NCBI GenBank assembly: GCA_013360985.1
Contig: JABWAM010000143.1
Coordinates: 1-6,524, forward strand
Reading direction: 5' to 3'
DNA: 6,524 bases
Origin: Verrucomicrobiia bacterium
Lineage (GTDB): Bacteria; Verrucomicrobiota; Verrucomicrobiia; JABWAM01
Positions 6,006-6,524 of the stretch are shown here, piece by piece. Each line of letters opens with the position of its first letter. The stretch's first letter is position 1. The translations under genes and the position numbers were made by a program. Under the pieces are notes generated by a model. The model was given only the letters and a program-made list of their open reading frames with translations, was not told the origin of the DNA and ran no database searches.

Positions 6006-6524
6006 TCAGGAGGCGGTCGAAACTTCGGCGGCCTTTTGGGAAATCGCGGCGACGAGCCGGTCGTGAAGGCCGTCGAAGCCGCCGTTGGAGAAGAGGATCG
6101 CGACGTCGCCCGGCTTCAATCGCGCCGCCGCTTCGCGCGCAATTTCCGCGGCGCTCGGGAGGTAGTGGGCTTCGCGCCCCTTGGCGCGGAGGTCGCGCAT
6201 CACGGCTTCGGGATCGAGGCGGTTGTCGGAGGGGAGTTGATCGAGGCGGGCGACCTGCGCCACGAAAACGCCGTCGGCGAGCGCCAGCGCCTCCGGCAGC
6301 TCCTTTTGAAAGACGGCGCGGCGCGTGGTGTTGGAGCGCGGCTCGAAAAAGGCCCAGAGCCGTGCGGCGGGGAAGCGGCGGCGCAACGCCTCCAAAGTCT
6401 GCCGCAGCGCCGTCGGGTGATGACCAAAATCGTCCACGAGGGTGATCCCGCGGACGACGGCGCGCACTTCTTGCCGGCGTCGGACGCCTTGAAACGCGGC
6501 GAGGGCGGCGCGGATCGCGGGAGC
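6006..6524 (-). CDS. mpl: Mpl, UDP-N-acetylmuramate:L-Ala-gamma-D-Glu-meso-DAP ligase (C-terminal part, 5' end outside window)
   Basis: The minus-strand frame is open to the window edge and encodes the last 172 residues of a protein that is about 457 residues in E. coli. Mpl ligates the tripeptide recovered from old peptidoglycan onto UDP-MurNAc in the cytoplasm, a murein-recycling step using ATP. Visible: ALAAFQGVRRRQEV at the edge, then VDDFGHHPTAL (family DDFAHHPTAI), FFEPRSNTTRRAVFQ, a D-P-EAVMRDL linker, and SNGGFDGLH near the end. The last motif separates Mpl from the otherwise similar MurC. The GTG at 6467 is an internal Val codon, not a start, because Mpl homology continues beyond it. 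The ATP-binding P-loop lies outside the window. It converges on the rlmD-like gene with 2 bp between stops. Confidence 0.92.
   Translation of the reverse strand, partial: APAIRAALAAFQGVRRRQEVRAVVRGITLVDDFGHHPTALRQTLEALRRRFPAARLWAFFEPRSNTTRRAVFQKELPEALALADGVFVAQVARLDQLPSDNRLDPEAVMRDLRAKGREAHYLPSAAEIAREAAARLKPGDVAILFSNGGFDGLHDRLVAAISQKAAEVSTAS

Noticed and set aside
6001..6008. TGACGTCA as a regulatory protein-binding palindrome
   Set aside because: It is fully explained by two facing TGA stop codons around CG.
1..6524. tRNA/rRNA genes, CRISPR, insertion sequences, attachment sites
   Set aside because: No spaced direct repeats, terminal inverted repeats, transposase motifs or tRNA-like sequence seen on either strand; codon use looks even across the main genes.

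Overview
The window is high-GC (by eye roughly two thirds G+C) bacterial DNA that is almost entirely coding, with seven genes and no RNA genes, mobile elements or CRISPR arrays visible. The gene set points to a diderm (Gram-negative-type) bacterium that makes hopanoids. It carries a hopanoid-biosynthesis radical SAM protein, an AsmA-like/YdbH-type intermembrane protein with a partner lipoprotein, an RseP-type site-2 protease, and Mpl, which recycles diaminopimelate-containing peptidoglycan. I cannot name the phylum from this sequence. A high-GC proteobacterium or a PVC-group (e.g. verrucomicrobial) bacterium would both fit.

Layout, left to right. 1-516 (+) is the 3' end of hpnH (adenosylhopane synthase). 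652-1041 (+) is a small protein of unknown function whose core, from about 748, looks like a small beta-barrel. 1128-2771 (+) is a compact YdbH/AsmA-like inner-membrane-anchored protein. 2840-3316 (+) is a lipoprotein that reads as a fusion of YnbE (N-terminus) and YdbL/DUF1318 (C-terminus). 3416-4828 (+) is rseP, and 4825-6003 (+) is an RlmD-type iron-sulphur rRNA uracil-C5 methyltransferase overlapping rseP by 4 bp. 6006-6524 (-) is the 3' end of mpl, convergent with the methyltransferase and separated from it by 2 bp. Strong GC hairpins without a U-tract sit right after the stop codons at 1041 and 3316. No stretch of more than about 300 bp lacks a gene.

How the genes fit together. Most of the window concerns the cell envelope: hopanoid side-chain synthesis, lipid movement between the two membranes (the YdbH-YnbE-YdbL system), intramembrane proteolysis and murein recycling. 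In E. coli, YdbH, YnbE and YdbL are three proteins from one operon. Here the order is kept, but the last two appear merged into one secreted lipoprotein beside a shortened YdbH. That is the most interesting point in the window. The rRNA methyltransferase, translationally coupled to rseP and apparently missing part of its central region, is the second oddity.
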